A stretch of 64,000 nt of DNA from a virus, in IMG/VR virus record IMGVR_UViG_3300031963_000094, positions 1 to 64,000 of that record; one strand, given 5' to 3'. The first letter of the stretch is position 1. Every line of letters begins with the position of its first letter. The notes below the pieces were generated by a model. That model made no database searches and was not told where the DNA came from. It saw only the letters and a list, made by a program, of their open reading frames with translations. Of the stretch, positions 34,901 to 43,700 are shown piece after piece. Made by a program: the position numbers and the translations under genes.

Positions 34901-35509
34901 TCGAATGGTACTTCTTGGTCATCAAGAACCAGCGGTACAGCAAGTAATTTGCTTTCTTGTGAGTTTGCTTTTGGAAAATATTGGGCATGTGGAGCCTCTG
35001 GTACACTTTTGAGTTCTTCAGATGGTATAAATTGGTCTTCTGTATCGACAGGTACAACAGTCAGTCTTAACAGAATTAAATATTTGAATGGTGTACTTTT
35101 TATTGTGGGTTCCAGTTCTAGACTACTTCAATCATCTGATGGAATCAATTTTACACTAACAGATTTGGGACTAGGAAATATTGCTCTTAGAGATATAGTT
35201 TATGGTAAAAATTTGTATGTTATCGGCGGTGACAGTCAAACATTGCTTACATCTCCAGACGGCACCACATGGACCTCAAGAACAATAGGTCGTAGTCCAC
35301 AAGCATTAGTTTTTACTGGGAATAGATTTTTGGCTGGAGGTGGTTCCGGAAACACTGCTTATTCAGATGATGGTATCACTTGGACAAATGGTCCAACAAT
35401 TACTGCCGTTACATTTAACACAGCGGCATTTGGTAATGACATCGCCATATTATTTAACTCACAGTCTTGTATTTCTTCTCCCAGATACATATATTGGGCT
35501 ATAGCATAA
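31994..35509 (+). CDS. Large adhesin: LamG-like domain, repeated phage domains, BNR/YCF48-like propeller
   Basis: 1,171 residues. After a basic N-terminus, a concanavalin/LamG-like domain covers about 70-250 (GGYVEFDGVDDALITTMPAL, FTVEFFFFP, WSHVALCRSGSTVRMFLNGT). Then come repeated units of the type GLVWIKGRS and FDVVTYTGNG..ISHNLG..P (near 290-420, 660-760). The last 260 residues hold about six propeller repeats (SPDGIRWTTY, SSNGTSWSSRTSGT, SSDGINWSSV, SPDGTTWTSRT). LamG and propeller folds commonly bind sugars, so this is a strong candidate receptor-binding tip. A chaperone-like gene follows. Confidence 0.75.
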   Translation: MSLKRFGLTGSLNNQPRVAARKFSSNRISLRRFPFATTPGVVTTAVYVEDVFSTYLYTGNGTTQTISNGIDMSGSIYGGYVEFDGVDDALITTMPALSGDFTVEFFFFPTDFNRAYIILDKSFRDTNFSIVTDYLNTGAFYVQVGGYGQINFSFNPPIVNQWSHVALCRSGSTVRMFLNGTLLSGTTAGVTGAITTGTLYIGAGSSAGSGYEFTQGYISNLRITNTALYTSNFTRPSSPLEAVSGTQLLTCKAPSLTTDLSPNAYSITISGAPISRTEGGVFNDTSKGGLVWIKGRSQVVGHRLVDTARGVTKSLDSSTGAFEASELSGVTAFSNTGFSLSDDVDYNNNASLYASWTFRRQAKFFDVVTYTGNGVASRQISHNLGSVPGCIFIKCTSVGYNWYVYHRSTGSNQVLILNSTLAAASSSAWNNTTPTDTVFTVDGLTPEVNENGATYVAYLFAHDAGGFGLSGSDNIISCGSYIGNGSTTGPTINLGYEPAFLLIKDSTASNDWCLHDGVRGITNTPGSNQTPQIYPNLNVVENLNTRIALLANGFQIIDDGGKINTLNSTFIYIAIRRGPMETPTSGTEVFQPIVYTGTNVDNRKVTTNILTDMIMARQRNSTSFGGMLVGDRLRGNQYLATGTTAAGVTDADSLMTPTSGYGTSFSAMDGFGVGNDATSQLNLSVVSNNQIVEAFRRAPGFLDIVTYTGTGTARTVSHNLGVVPKMIWVKKTAGGTDAWAVYTSALGPNLSLQLDDGGAYSTLATFWNDTAPTSSSFTVGTNGSVNASGHSFVAYLFGDVPSVSKCSYYVGKGVGTSQQIDCGFTAGARLVLIKSTESAGDWYLYDSSRGILSGNDPYFSIETTNTENTSTDYIDPYSAGFEISSTAPADMNSGYGEFYASYPVGGTAVEGAIFHNNQFVVVDSSGQVNFSPDGIRWTTYSTTSGTLRGITFGNELYVACGTNGDITTSSNGTSWSSRTSGTASNLLSCEFAFGKYWACGASGTLLSSSDGINWSSVSTGTTVSLNRIKYLNGVLFIVGSSSRLLQSSDGINFTLTDLGLGNIALRDIVYGKNLYVIGGDSQTLLTSPDGTTWTSRTIGRSPQALVFTGNRFLAGGGSGNTAYSDDGITWTNGPTITAVTFNTAAFGNDIAILFNSQSCISSPRYIYWAIA

Positions 35510-35528
35510 AAATAAAAAAAGGAAAAAA

Positions 35529-35987
35529 ATGGGTTACAGATTACAATCAACCGGTGAATATTTTCCAACAGACAATGCTCTGCGTAATATGATACCGTCA
35601 ACTCCAGCACCAGTAACAACTGAGTGGATGGAAGCAAACGGTGTTGACCCCGTATTTGAGGGTCCACAAGCAACTGGTGGCACGATGTATCAATACAGTC
35701 AGTTTGGTGGTATTGAACAAATTGACGGAAAATGGTATACTAAGTATGTGTTAGGACCAATTTTTAGTGACAGTCAACAAGAAGATGCATATAAATTAAT
35801 AAGAGATGCTGAACAGAGTGAAGCCGTTCGCCGCACACGCAATCAAAGATTGACAGAATCCGATTGGACACAACTGGAAGATTCACCGGCGGATAAAGCA
35901 GCATGGGCAACGTATCGTCAAGCACTTCGTGATATGTCGTCACAAGAGGGTTTTCCTTGGAATATACAGTGGCCTGAAAAACCATAA
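35529..35987 (+). CDS. Tail-fibre assembly chaperone-like protein
   Basis: 152 residues. The C-terminal 50 residues have the widespread phage pattern RNQRLTESDWTQLEDSPADK, AAWATYRQALRDMSSQEGFP and WPEKP, typical of small tail-fibre assembly or XkdW/DUF4376-like proteins encoded right after fibre adhesins. The N-terminal 90 residues are less conserved. A GGAAAAAA purine run precedes the ATG. It likely helps fold or attach the adhesin upstream; not necessarily part of the virion. Confidence 0.72.
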   Translation: MGYRLQSTGEYFPTDNALRNMIPSTPAPVTTEWMEANGVDPVFEGPQATGGTMYQYSQFGGIEQIDGKWYTKYVLGPIFSDSQQEDAYKLIRDAEQSEAVRRTRNQRLTESDWTQLEDSPADKAAWATYRQALRDMSSQEGFPWNIQWPEKP

Positions 35988-36017
35988 TATATAAAATTAT
36001 AAATGAAGGGTGATTGA

Positions 36018-36437
36018 ATGAATAACGAAGAGATTTATTATTCGCAGTTTTTAATTAATCACGGTCAAGGTAAACTTGATTGTAATTATAAAACAGCCGC
36101 ACGTGCGCTTAGACCAACAGCGCAGTACGGTTTATCCGAACAAGATGGTGAGTTCGTTTTTGGTGAGTATCAGGATGAAAGTGGTTTACCACCACCAACA
36201 AAAGAAGAAATACTGAATGAACTAGAGTTTCAAGAAAGATTTTGTGCGTATTGGCAACACTTTTATGATCGATATCAGGCATATCCTGACATTACTGTGC
36301 TGTTCAATTTGTTATATGAGGCAATAGACAAAAATCAGATTCCAGGAAAAGAATCAGATTTTTATAAAACAATTAAAATAGTAAACGAACAATATCCTTG
36401 TCCTGATGATGAGCCGCCTTCAAGAACGAATAAATAG
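36018..36437 (+). CDS. Hypothetical acidic protein of the fibre region
   Basis: 139 residues, acidic, helical in the second half (FQERFCAYWQHFYDRYQAYP). AAGGGTG stands about six bases before the ATG at 36018. No family is recognised. It closes receptor-binding cassette 1, after the chaperone-like gene, so an assembly role is possible. The TAAATA element of the next unit overlaps its last codons. Confidence 0.62.
   Translation: MNNEEIYYSQFLINHGQGKLDCNYKTAARALRPTAQYGLSEQDGEFVFGEYQDESGLPPPTKEEILNELEFQERFCAYWQHFYDRYQAYPDITVLFNLLYEAIDKNQIPGKESDFYKTIKIVNEQYPCPDDEPPSRTNK
36429..36436 (+). promoter_or_regulatory. Late-promoter-like element AATAAATA
   Basis: AATAAATA overlaps the last codons of the gene at 36018 and stands 28 bases before the ATG at 36457, with TAAGG in the leader. 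It would start receptor-binding cassette 2 as a separate late unit. Confidence 0.45.
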
Positions 36438-36456
36438 AGTAAAATTAAGGATTTAA

Positions 36457-37029
36457 ATGTCTTATATTGGCAATCAAGTTACGTCAGTACCGCATATAGT
36501 TGATTTATTCAACGGCGATGGTAGCAGCACTATTTTTGGTGTTCTTACCAGGGCACCTGCTGGGACAGCAGCCGTTGTTGTTTTTGTTAACGGTTCTTAC
36601 AAAATTCCAGGTATTGATTATACTCTAAGTGGTGATATCATTACGTTTACTACTGCTCCTTCAGTAGGCACAAACAATATTGCTGTTCATCATATTGGTA
36701 ATGGCACAACAACACAAGTACCATCAGACGGTTCTGTAACTGGTAATAAACTTGCAGCTACATCAGTTTCAGGTAATAATCTTACTCAAAACTCTATTCG
36801 TGGCAATAACATTGTTGCTGGTACAATTACTGGTAATCTGATTGCCGCAGAAACCATTACTGGTGATGATTTAGCACCAAATAGTGTTCGTGGAAACAAC
36901 ATTGTTGCCGGTACAATTACTGGTAATCTAATCGCAGACGGCACTATATCAGATAGCAACTTTTCAGCATCAGCAAATACAAAAATCCTAAGTTCAGGAT
37001 TTGTAGGATCAATTATTTTTGGAGCATAA
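36457..37029 (+). CDS. Fibre stalk protein with GNNI/GNL repeats (cassette 2)
   Basis: 190 residues, a paralogue of the gene at 31122 (both start MSYIGN). It has a fibre beta module at about 15-90 (VVVFVNGSYKIPGIDYTLSG, IITFTTAPSVGTNNIAVHH). It continues with repeats such as RGNNIVAGTITGNLIA (two near-copies) and ends in GSIIFGA. The repeats are the same as those in the genes at 50501 and 50822. Likely a trimeric stalk bearing the adaptor and glycine-rich adhesin encoded next. Confidence 0.7.
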   Translation: MSYIGNQVTSVPHIVDLFNGDGSSTIFGVLTRAPAGTAAVVVFVNGSYKIPGIDYTLSGDIITFTTAPSVGTNNIAVHHIGNGTTTQVPSDGSVTGNKLAATSVSGNNLTQNSIRGNNIVAGTITGNLIAAETITGDDLAPNSVRGNNIVAGTITGNLIADGTISDSNFSASANTKILSSGFVGSIIFGA

Positions 37030-37032
37030 TAA

Positions 37033-37416
37033 ATGGCCGCACCTAATATTGTAAACGTAACTTCTATTATACCGCATACGGTGACACTCACGCCTGCGAA
37101 TACAGCACGACAGGGATTGGTTGCTGCGCCGGCGACTAATGCTACTCATAAAGTAAACACGGTCATGATAGCAAATTTGGATCCAGCCACTTCATATGCT
37201 GCTACCATAGAACTACGCCTTGCTGATGGAACTACGTTTCGTTCGATTGGTAACACGGTTTCTGTTCCACCGAACTCAACGTTGGTTTTGTTAGACAAAT
37301 CAACATCATTTTATTTGTTGGATACCACTGTTACGGGCGAAGCAAGCATGTTGTGGGTTCAGAGTAACTCAGCAAGTAATTTGACATTCACTTGTTCATA
37401 CGAAACAATCAGCTAA
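37033..37416 (+). CDS. Small beta-sandwich fibre adaptor, copy 3
   Basis: 127 residues. The layout MIANLDPATSYAATIELRLA, then VSVPPNSTLVLLDKSTSFYL parallels the adaptors at 30790 and 31653. It starts four bases after the stalk stop and precedes the glycine-rich adhesin. Likely connects stalk and tip. No enzymatic motif. Confidence 0.66.
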   Translation: MAAPNIVNVTSIIPHTVTLTPANTARQGLVAAPATNATHKVNTVMIANLDPATSYAATIELRLADGTTFRSIGNTVSVPPNSTLVLLDKSTSFYLLDTTVTGEASMLWVQSNSASNLTFTCSYETIS

Positions 37417-37443
37417 TTCAGAGCATCAAGAGAGGAATTTTTA

Positions 37444-39393
37444 ATGACTAGACGTTATTCAGGTGGTTTGGTAAGAGCCCTACCTATTTCAGTTGCGACT
37501 TCTGGTACAAGCGGCGTCTTTACTGTATCAGAAGCAATGAACTATATTGCTGCTGGTAAATGGCCACAAAATCTTCTCACTACTGTTTTGACATTTACTG
37601 GTTCTGGTGTTTGGACAGCACCGCCTGGCGTTACTTCTGTTGATTATCTTGTTGTTGGCGGTGGCGGTGGTGGTGGTGCTGCTTGTAGTGGCACTAACTT
37701 TATTGCTGGTGGTGGGGGTGGGGCCGGTGGTTTTCGCTTAGGCACTAACATGAGTGTTACTCCAGGTGTTGATTATACTATAACTGTTGGTGGTGGGGGC
37801 ACTGCTGATTCCGTTAGAGCAACTCCTGCTGCAAATGGTAGTAATAGTTCTTTTGGTAATTCTCCAAACAGTGTTGATGCGACAGGTGGTGGGATGGGGG
37901 GTAGGACACACGGACCAGCTGCCCCCACTTTGGGTTATGCCGGAATAGGTGGATCAGGGGGGGGAGGAACAGCGTCAACAAGTCCACTTGGTGTTACTCC
38001 TGGTGGTCAAGGTAATCTTCCTAATGTAACTCCTGCTCAGGGGTTTGGTGGTGGTGCTGGTTTTACCCCAGGAGTAAATGGTCGAGCCGGTGGTGGTGGT
38101 GGTGCTGGTGCAAATGGCAGCACTGGGAACACAAGTTCAGCAGGTATGGGTGGCGTAGGCATAGCAAGTTCAATATCTGGAATATCTACTACTTATGCTG
38201 GTGGTGGTGGTGGGGCTACTTACTCATGTACGGGGGGTACTCCACAAGTTTTGGGTACTGCTGGAGCAGGAGGCGCTGGTGGTGGGGGTAGAGGTGGAAA
38301 TCCACACCCTAATGCCCCTGGCTGGTGTGCAGCATTACGAGCAAATGGGCAAAATGGCACAGCAAACACTGGTGGCGGCGGTGGTGGCGGCGCAAATCTT
38401 GTATCCCCTTTGAGTGGCGCCACATTCGGAGGTGCTGGTGGTTCAGGTATCGTCATCATTCGTTATGTACAACCTGCAAGTGAAACTACTTACACTTTCA
38501 AAACATCGACTAATTGGACAGCACCAACTGGCGCCACATTGATTGATTATCTTGTCGTTGCTGGTGGTGGAGGTGGCGGAGCAGGAGCATCTACAGGAAA
38601 CCCAGGTGGTGGTGTCAATTATCTAATTGGTGGCGGTGGTGGCGCTGGTGGAGTACGCATTGGTACAAACTATCCAGTCACTCCTGGGCAAGTATATCCT
38701 ATTATTGTTGGTGGTGGTGGTAATCGCAATTCGGGGACCAGTCCAACCGCAATAACACAAGGGTCTAATGGCACAAATTCCAGTTTTGGAACCACACCAA
38801 ATCAAATTTCTGCTGCTGGTGGTGGAAGAGGGTCGGGAGCTATTTGTTTCAGTCACCCAGGCAGTGCTTACGCAGCAGCAAATGGTGGATCGGGTGGTGG
38901 TGGAGCCGGCACATATGGCGTTGGATTTGCTAATAACACATTAGCGATTGGACAGGGTAATATACCAAACGTGACGCCAGCGCAAGGATTTGGCGGTGGT
39001 GCTGGTATAACGACACCAAACGCAAACTCCGGCGCAGGTGGTGGAGGCGCAAGTGCTAACGGGGCAGCAGGAACTTCGGCTGTACCACGTGCTGGTGGCA
39101 ATGGTGGTGAGGGTGTTGCTTCTTCAATTACTGGAGTTTCGACGAGTTATGCTGGCGGTGGTGGTGGTGGCGGATTTGGTCCCGGTGGGTCATCTGGTGG
39201 GGCTGGTGGCGGTGGTGCTGGTGGCGGACCACCTCCTGCTGCCGGCACAGCACCCGCAGGAAAAATTGGTGCTGCTGGCACAGTGAATACCGGTGGCGGT
39301 GGTGGTGGCGGTGGACATTGCAACAACCCCGCAACCTTTTTCAATTCTGGGGCCGGTGGATCAGGAATCGTTATTATTAAAGTTGTTGGCTAA
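37444..39393 (+). CDS. Glycine-rich tail-fibre adhesin with two homologous halves
   Basis: 649 residues. A short N-terminal region (FTVSEAMNYIAAGKWPQ, the type of start that follows fibre tips) leads into two homologous halves, beginning TFTGSGVWTAPPGVTSVDYL near 55 and TFKTSTNWTAPTGATLIDYL near 345. Each half is full of GGGGG-type runs and ends in GGAGGSGIVIIR or GSGIVIIK. Glycine-rich runs of this kind form polyglycine II helix sandwiches in gp38-type adhesins such as that of phage S16. Receptor binding is the probable role, by analogy. The DNA is a dense GGT repeat, prone to recombination. Confidence 0.75.
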   Translation: MTRRYSGGLVRALPISVATSGTSGVFTVSEAMNYIAAGKWPQNLLTTVLTFTGSGVWTAPPGVTSVDYLVVGGGGGGGAACSGTNFIAGGGGGAGGFRLGTNMSVTPGVDYTITVGGGGTADSVRATPAANGSNSSFGNSPNSVDATGGGMGGRTHGPAAPTLGYAGIGGSGGGGTASTSPLGVTPGGQGNLPNVTPAQGFGGGAGFTPGVNGRAGGGGGAGANGSTGNTSSAGMGGVGIASSISGISTTYAGGGGGATYSCTGGTPQVLGTAGAGGAGGGGRGGNPHPNAPGWCAALRANGQNGTANTGGGGGGGANLVSPLSGATFGGAGGSGIVIIRYVQPASETTYTFKTSTNWTAPTGATLIDYLVVAGGGGGGAGASTGNPGGGVNYLIGGGGGAGGVRIGTNYPVTPGQVYPIIVGGGGNRNSGTSPTAITQGSNGTNSSFGTTPNQISAAGGGRGSGAICFSHPGSAYAAANGGSGGGGAGTYGVGFANNTLAIGQGNIPNVTPAQGFGGGAGITTPNANSGAGGGGASANGAAGTSAVPRAGGNGGEGVASSITGVSTSYAGGGGGGGFGPGGSSGGAGGGGAGGGPPPAAGTAPAGKIGAAGTVNTGGGGGGGGHCNNPATFFNSGAGGSGIVIIKVVG

Positions 39394-39412
39394 TTAGTTA
39401 TTTGGAGTGATT

Positions 39413-39664
39413 ATGGAAAAAATATATCAATTATATGGAATAGATACAGCAGTTCATTTATTACGACCAGGCGCAACTTGGGAAATAAGTAATATGGGTT
39501 TTAGCAAATGGGATGATCCTAGACCATGCCCAACTATGGAAGAAGTAAAAGAGTGTATGGAAAAACTAAAGCAATTAGAAGATTCCATAGATACACAGTG
39601 GCGTGACGATCAACTTAAAGAATTTGGTATACAAGAAAAAGTATTGTCTGAACAATTAAAATGA
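39413..39664 (+). CDS. Small hypothetical protein after the glycine-rich adhesin
   Basis: 83 residues from the ATG at 39413, with GGAG five bases upstream; an in-frame GTG at 39407 overlaps that site and is unlikely. It has a Trp-containing N-terminal half (ATWEISNMGFSKWDDPRPCP) and a charged helical C-terminal half (ECMEKLKQLEDSIDTQWRDD). No family is recognised. By analogy with the gene after cassette 1 it may be a dedicated adhesin chaperone. Confidence 0.66.
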   Translation: MEKIYQLYGIDTAVHLLRPGATWEISNMGFSKWDDPRPCPTMEEVKECMEKLKQLEDSIDTQWRDDQLKEFGIQEKVLSEQLK

Positions 39665-39682
39665 AAGTTACAAGGAGATAAA

Positions 39683-40063
39683 ATGGCACACTTTGCCGAA
39701 TTAGATCATAATAATGTAGTTCTTCGTGTTATCGTTGTTGATAACAGAGATACATCTACACCAAACGGCACTGAAAAAGAATCTATTGGTGCCGCATTTT
39801 GTGAAAGACTTTTTGGTGGTCGTTGGGTACAAACAAGTTATAACGGCAATTTTCGTAAAAGATATGCTGGTCAAGGAATGATTTACCATGAAGGTGCTGA
39901 TGCTTTTATTCCCCCTTCACCATTTCCATCTTGGACACTTGATTTAGGAACAGCCGATTGGGTAGCGCCTGTGCCAAAACCCGATGGTAACTATGTTTGG
40001 AACGAAACTGATGGTGTTTGGGATCCTGCTCCCGATCCTGTTTCCCCACCTACAGAAGAATAG
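39683..40063 (+). CDS. Conserved cyanophage-type protein of the fibre region
   Basis: 126 residues. The sequence runs MAHFAELDHNNVVLRVIVVD, then GAAFCERLFGGRWVQTSYNG, NFRKRYAGQGMIYHEGADAF and PFPSWTLDLGTADWVAPVP, a pattern I recognise from many cyanophage and pelagiphage genomes beside fibre genes. The function is not established. A Shine-Dalgarno AAGGAG precedes the ATG. It ends receptor-binding cassette 2 and is followed by a strong terminator. Confidence 0.8.
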   Translation: MAHFAELDHNNVVLRVIVVDNRDTSTPNGTEKESIGAAFCERLFGGRWVQTSYNGNFRKRYAGQGMIYHEGADAFIPPSPFPSWTLDLGTADWVAPVPKPDGNYVWNETDGVWDPAPDPVSPPTEE

Positions 40064-40083
40064 ATTATATTTTTAAATAATAG

Positions 40084-40110
40084 AACCCCCACATATGTGG
40101 GGGTTTTTTT
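40084..40110 (+). terminator. Rho-independent terminator after the cassette 2 genes
   Basis: AACCCCCACAT and ATGTGGGGGTT form a perfect palindrome (40084-40105) with a G/C-rich stem, running into a seven-T tract (40104-40110). It separates the adhesin cassettes from the long-fibre unit. A fresh TAAATA element follows 16 bases later. Confidence 0.9.
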
Positions 40111-40125
40111 ACGCTTCCAAGATTG

Positions 40126-40133
40126 ACTAAATA
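40126..40133 (+). promoter_or_regulatory. Late-promoter-like element ACTAAATA
   Basis: The same octamer, followed by G, occurs at 46707 and 56988. It lies between a terminator and the AAGGAG/TTG start at 40155, the expected place for a new late transcript covering the long-fibre genes. Confidence 0.6.
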
Positions 40134-40154
40134 GACGATTAGAAGGAGACAATC

Positions 40155-40490
40155 TTGGCGGCATACGTAGAAATCACTATTGAGCAAGGTGCAAACCTCA
40201 CATCAACTGTCACTGTAAATGATGTACAAGGTGACTCCGTAAATCTCACAACTTATTCTGCTTCTGCTCAATTACGCAAATCTTATTATTCTTCATCAGC
40301 AAACACACTCACAGCGATCATTACTGGGAATGCTAACGGTCAAATCACACTTTCAATGACTGCTGCGAACACATCAAACTTAACTCCTGGTCGCTATGTT
40401 TATGATTTGATTATCAGAAACTCGACTGACAATTCTGTGACACGTGTAGTAGAAGGCACTGCTGTTGTTCTTCCATCAGTTACGAGGTAA
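40155..40490 (+). CDS. Fibre-region beta protein with TTG start
   Basis: 111 residues: YVEITIEQGANLTSTVTVND, YSASAQLRKSYYSS, GQITLSMTAANTSNLTPGRY and VYDLIIRN, ending in VVLPSVTR. This Ig-like layout is common in small phage tail/fibre proteins. The start is TTG at 40155, well supported by AAGGAG at 40143-40148 and by the conserved N-terminus (AAYVEI); no ATG is available. It heads the long-fibre transcription unit. Confidence 0.75.
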   Translation: MAAYVEITIEQGANLTSTVTVNDVQGDSVNLTTYSASAQLRKSYYSSSANTLTAIITGNANGQITLSMTAANTSNLTPGRYVYDLIIRNSTDNSVTRVVEGTAVVLPSVTR

Positions 40491-40493
40491 TTC

Positions 40494-40745
40494 ATGCCAG
40501 ATTTAGGTCCAGTTACGGTTGGTCAACCTAACTTAGGTTCTGTTACAGTTTTTCAACCGAATAGAGCAACACTTACATCACCGAACTTTAAACCAAAACC
40601 AAATGTAACATTGGCAGAAATAAATGATGTGTCCACAGAAGGCGTTCAAGATGGATATTCTTTAGTGTTTGACTCAGCAAACAATCGTTTTGAAATGAAA
40701 ATTGCTACTACCGTTTTAGGAAATCTTGACGGCGGATTATTCTAA
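40494..40745 (+). CDS. Short fibre-associated protein
   Basis: 83 residues: an N-terminal degenerate repeat (LGPVTVGQPNLGSVTVFQPN) and a C-terminal NDVSTEGVQDGYSLVFDSAN, NRFEMKI, a motif also used at the base of many phage fibres. It ends in LDGGLF. It begins three bases after the previous stop and directly precedes the giant fibre. Probably a fibre base or connector; function inferred from position. Confidence 0.65.
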   Translation: MPDLGPVTVGQPNLGSVTVFQPNRATLTSPNFKPKPNVTLAEINDVSTEGVQDGYSLVFDSANNRFEMKIATTVLGNLDGGLF

Positions 40746-40754
40746 GAATTATAA

Positions 40755-43700
40755 ATGTCAAATACATCAATTCAAATAAAGCGTTCGCTAACAACAAATA
40801 CACCTGTATCACTCAACATTGGTGAACCAGCGTATTCGTATAGTAGTAACACATTATTCATTGGTTCACCAGCGGAAACAGGTGCTATTCCTATTGGTGG
40901 ACATGATTCATATCTTCGTGGACTTACATCATATGAACAAGCTAATATAGCATTTCGTACAGCAAATGCTGCTTCAATTCGTGCTAACAATTCGCTAAAC
41001 GCCAACTCTGGTGGCACAATTACTGGTGATGTTCTGATTCAAGGTAATCTGAATATCGTTGGTGGTTCGATTGGTGCCAATGTACCTGTCGTATTGATCG
41101 GTGATAATATTATCACACTGAATACAGCGATTAGTCAGTCGGGTCAACCGACAATGAATGCTGGTATTGAAATTGATCGTGGCGCACAACCGAATGTTTA
41201 TTTGTTGTGGAATGAAACTGACAACAAATGGACATTTACGAATGATGGCGTAAACTATGATGATCTGGGTGGTTCAGCGACAGCATCGTATGCTAACTCA
41301 GCTTTCGTACAAGCAAACTCGGCATTCTTACATGCTAATTATTCTTTTGATCAAGCAAATTCTGGATTTACACAAGCTAATTCTTCGTTCTTTCATGCGA
41401 ATGCTGCGTATCTACATGCGAATGCCGCATATACAAGTCAAAACACAAGCGGTATTAGAGCAAACTCGGCATATGAACAAGCCAACGCAGCATACATTCA
41501 TGCTAACTCGGCATTTCAGTTTCAAAACGCATCTGGTAATTATGCGAACTCTGGATTCATTCAAGCCAACTCAGCATATCATCATGCGAATGCTGCTTTT
41601 GTAAATGCCAATAGTACATTTGCTACTACTAACTCCGCATTCATTCACGCAAATGCCGCATACGCAAGTCAAAACACAACTGGCATAAGAGCAAACTCTG
41701 GATTTGTACAAGCCAACTCTGCATTCTTTCATGCGAATGCTGCTTTCGCAAATGCCAACGGTGCTTTTGCTTCAGCCAATGCTGCTTTTGCAAATGCGAA
41801 TGGCGCTTTTGCTTCAGCGAATGCTGCATACATTCAAGCAAATTCTGGATTCATAAAAACTAATGCGGCGTTTGATCATGCTAATGCTGCTTTTGCTTCG
41901 GCAAATAATGTAGCACCACAGGTACAACCAGCATTCAACACCGCCAATGCGGCATTTATACAAGCGAATTCAAGTTTTATACATGTCAATTCTAGCTTTC
42001 ATCATGCGAATGCTGCTTTTGCAAATGCGAATGGTGCTTTTGCTAGAGCCAACGCTGCCTTTGCGAATGCCAACGGTGCTTTTGCTTCAGCGAATGCGGC
42101 ATTCAACACAGCCAACGCTGCATTTATTCGTGCCAATAATTCACTAAACGCAAACGTTGGTGGTCAAGTTACTGGTGATGTTACTATTGTTGGTAATGTT
42201 ACATCGAACACACTGACAACAACAGGTTCAAACGGTAGTATTACGGGTGCTAATGCTATCTTTTCAAATTATTTCTTTGGCGCAAACGGTACAGTAGACA
42301 TGTATGTCTACACATCATATGCTTTTGCAAATGCCAATGGTGCTTTTGCTTCAGCCAATGCTGCTTTCGCAAATGCTAATGGTGCTTTTGCTGCTGCTAA
42401 TGGTGCATATATTCAAGCCAATAGTGCATTTATAAAAACAAATGCTGCTTTTGACCATGCAAATGCAGCATATCTTTCACAGAATGCTACTGGTCAATAT
42501 GCGAATGCCGCATTCATTCATGCCAATTCGAGCTTCATAAAAACCAATGCTGCGTTTGATCATGCTAATGCTGCTTATATTTCACAGAATGCTACAGGTC
42601 AATATGCGAATGCGGCATTCATTCGTGCCAACAATTCGTTAAATGCAAATCTTGGTGGCACAGTTACCGCTAATGTTACAATTAATGCTAATCTAACAAC
42701 ACAAAATGTATTTGTTGGTTCGTATATTGATTTAAACACTTCATCTTCTATACCACCAAGAAACGAAGGTCGTATTTTTTACGAAAACGATCAGAAGACT
42801 TTAGCATATAACAACGAATCTGATAATACGATTCAACTTGGTCAAGAAACAGTAATTCGTGTATGGAATAATTCTGGTACTACAATTGCCAGAGGTAAAG
42901 TTGCTCGTATAGGTGGTGACGCATCGGCAAATGGTTTCCCCGCTGTTGCTCTTGCTTCGGCAACTCTTGCTGAGAATGCTGAAGTTGTTGGTGTTACTTC
43001 TACTACGATTGCAAATAATGATTATGGTTATGTAACGATACATGGTAAAATAAGAGGACTTAACACTTCGTTATTGACTGCTGGTCAAGAGTTGTTCTTG
43101 TCCGATACACCAGGTGAATATCAAACAACTCCACCAGCAACACCAAGTGTGCCAATGGCAATTGGTTATGTCACTCTGTCTGATGTAACAGACGGTTCGA
43201 TTCTTGTCTATTCTCATTTGATGGAAGGCAAGAATAAAACAAACGGTGCTATTCTGTTTGGTCGCAATGGTGCTATTGACCAAGATCCTACTAAACTGTA
43301 TTGGGATTATGTCAATGACCGTTTAGGTATTGATACAGACAGCCCACAAGCAAACCTACACGTTGCTGGTGATGGTTTGTTCACAGGTAATCTGACCATT
43401 ACAGGCAATCTGGTAGTTAGTAATGCTCAAACAATTACTACAGATCAATTGTTTATTGGTGGTAACAATGTAATTCTGAGTGCCAATGTTGTTGGTACAC
43501 CATCACTCAATGCTGCGATCATTGTCAATCGTGGCGACTCACCTAACGCATACATTCTTTGGGATGAAACTGTCAATGAATGGTTAGCATACGAAGGCAC
43601 TGGTGAACCTGGTCATATTCTTCTTGCGAATAAAACTGCGAACAGTTGGTTAGTATATAACACTTTTGAAGCATACGAAAAAGAATTTTATCCTATTGGT

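Noticed and set aside
38220-39344. Proline-rich open frames opposite the glycine-rich adhesin
   Set aside because: GGT/GGN repeats read on the other strand give Pro/His runs without stops; no start signals or family resemblance.
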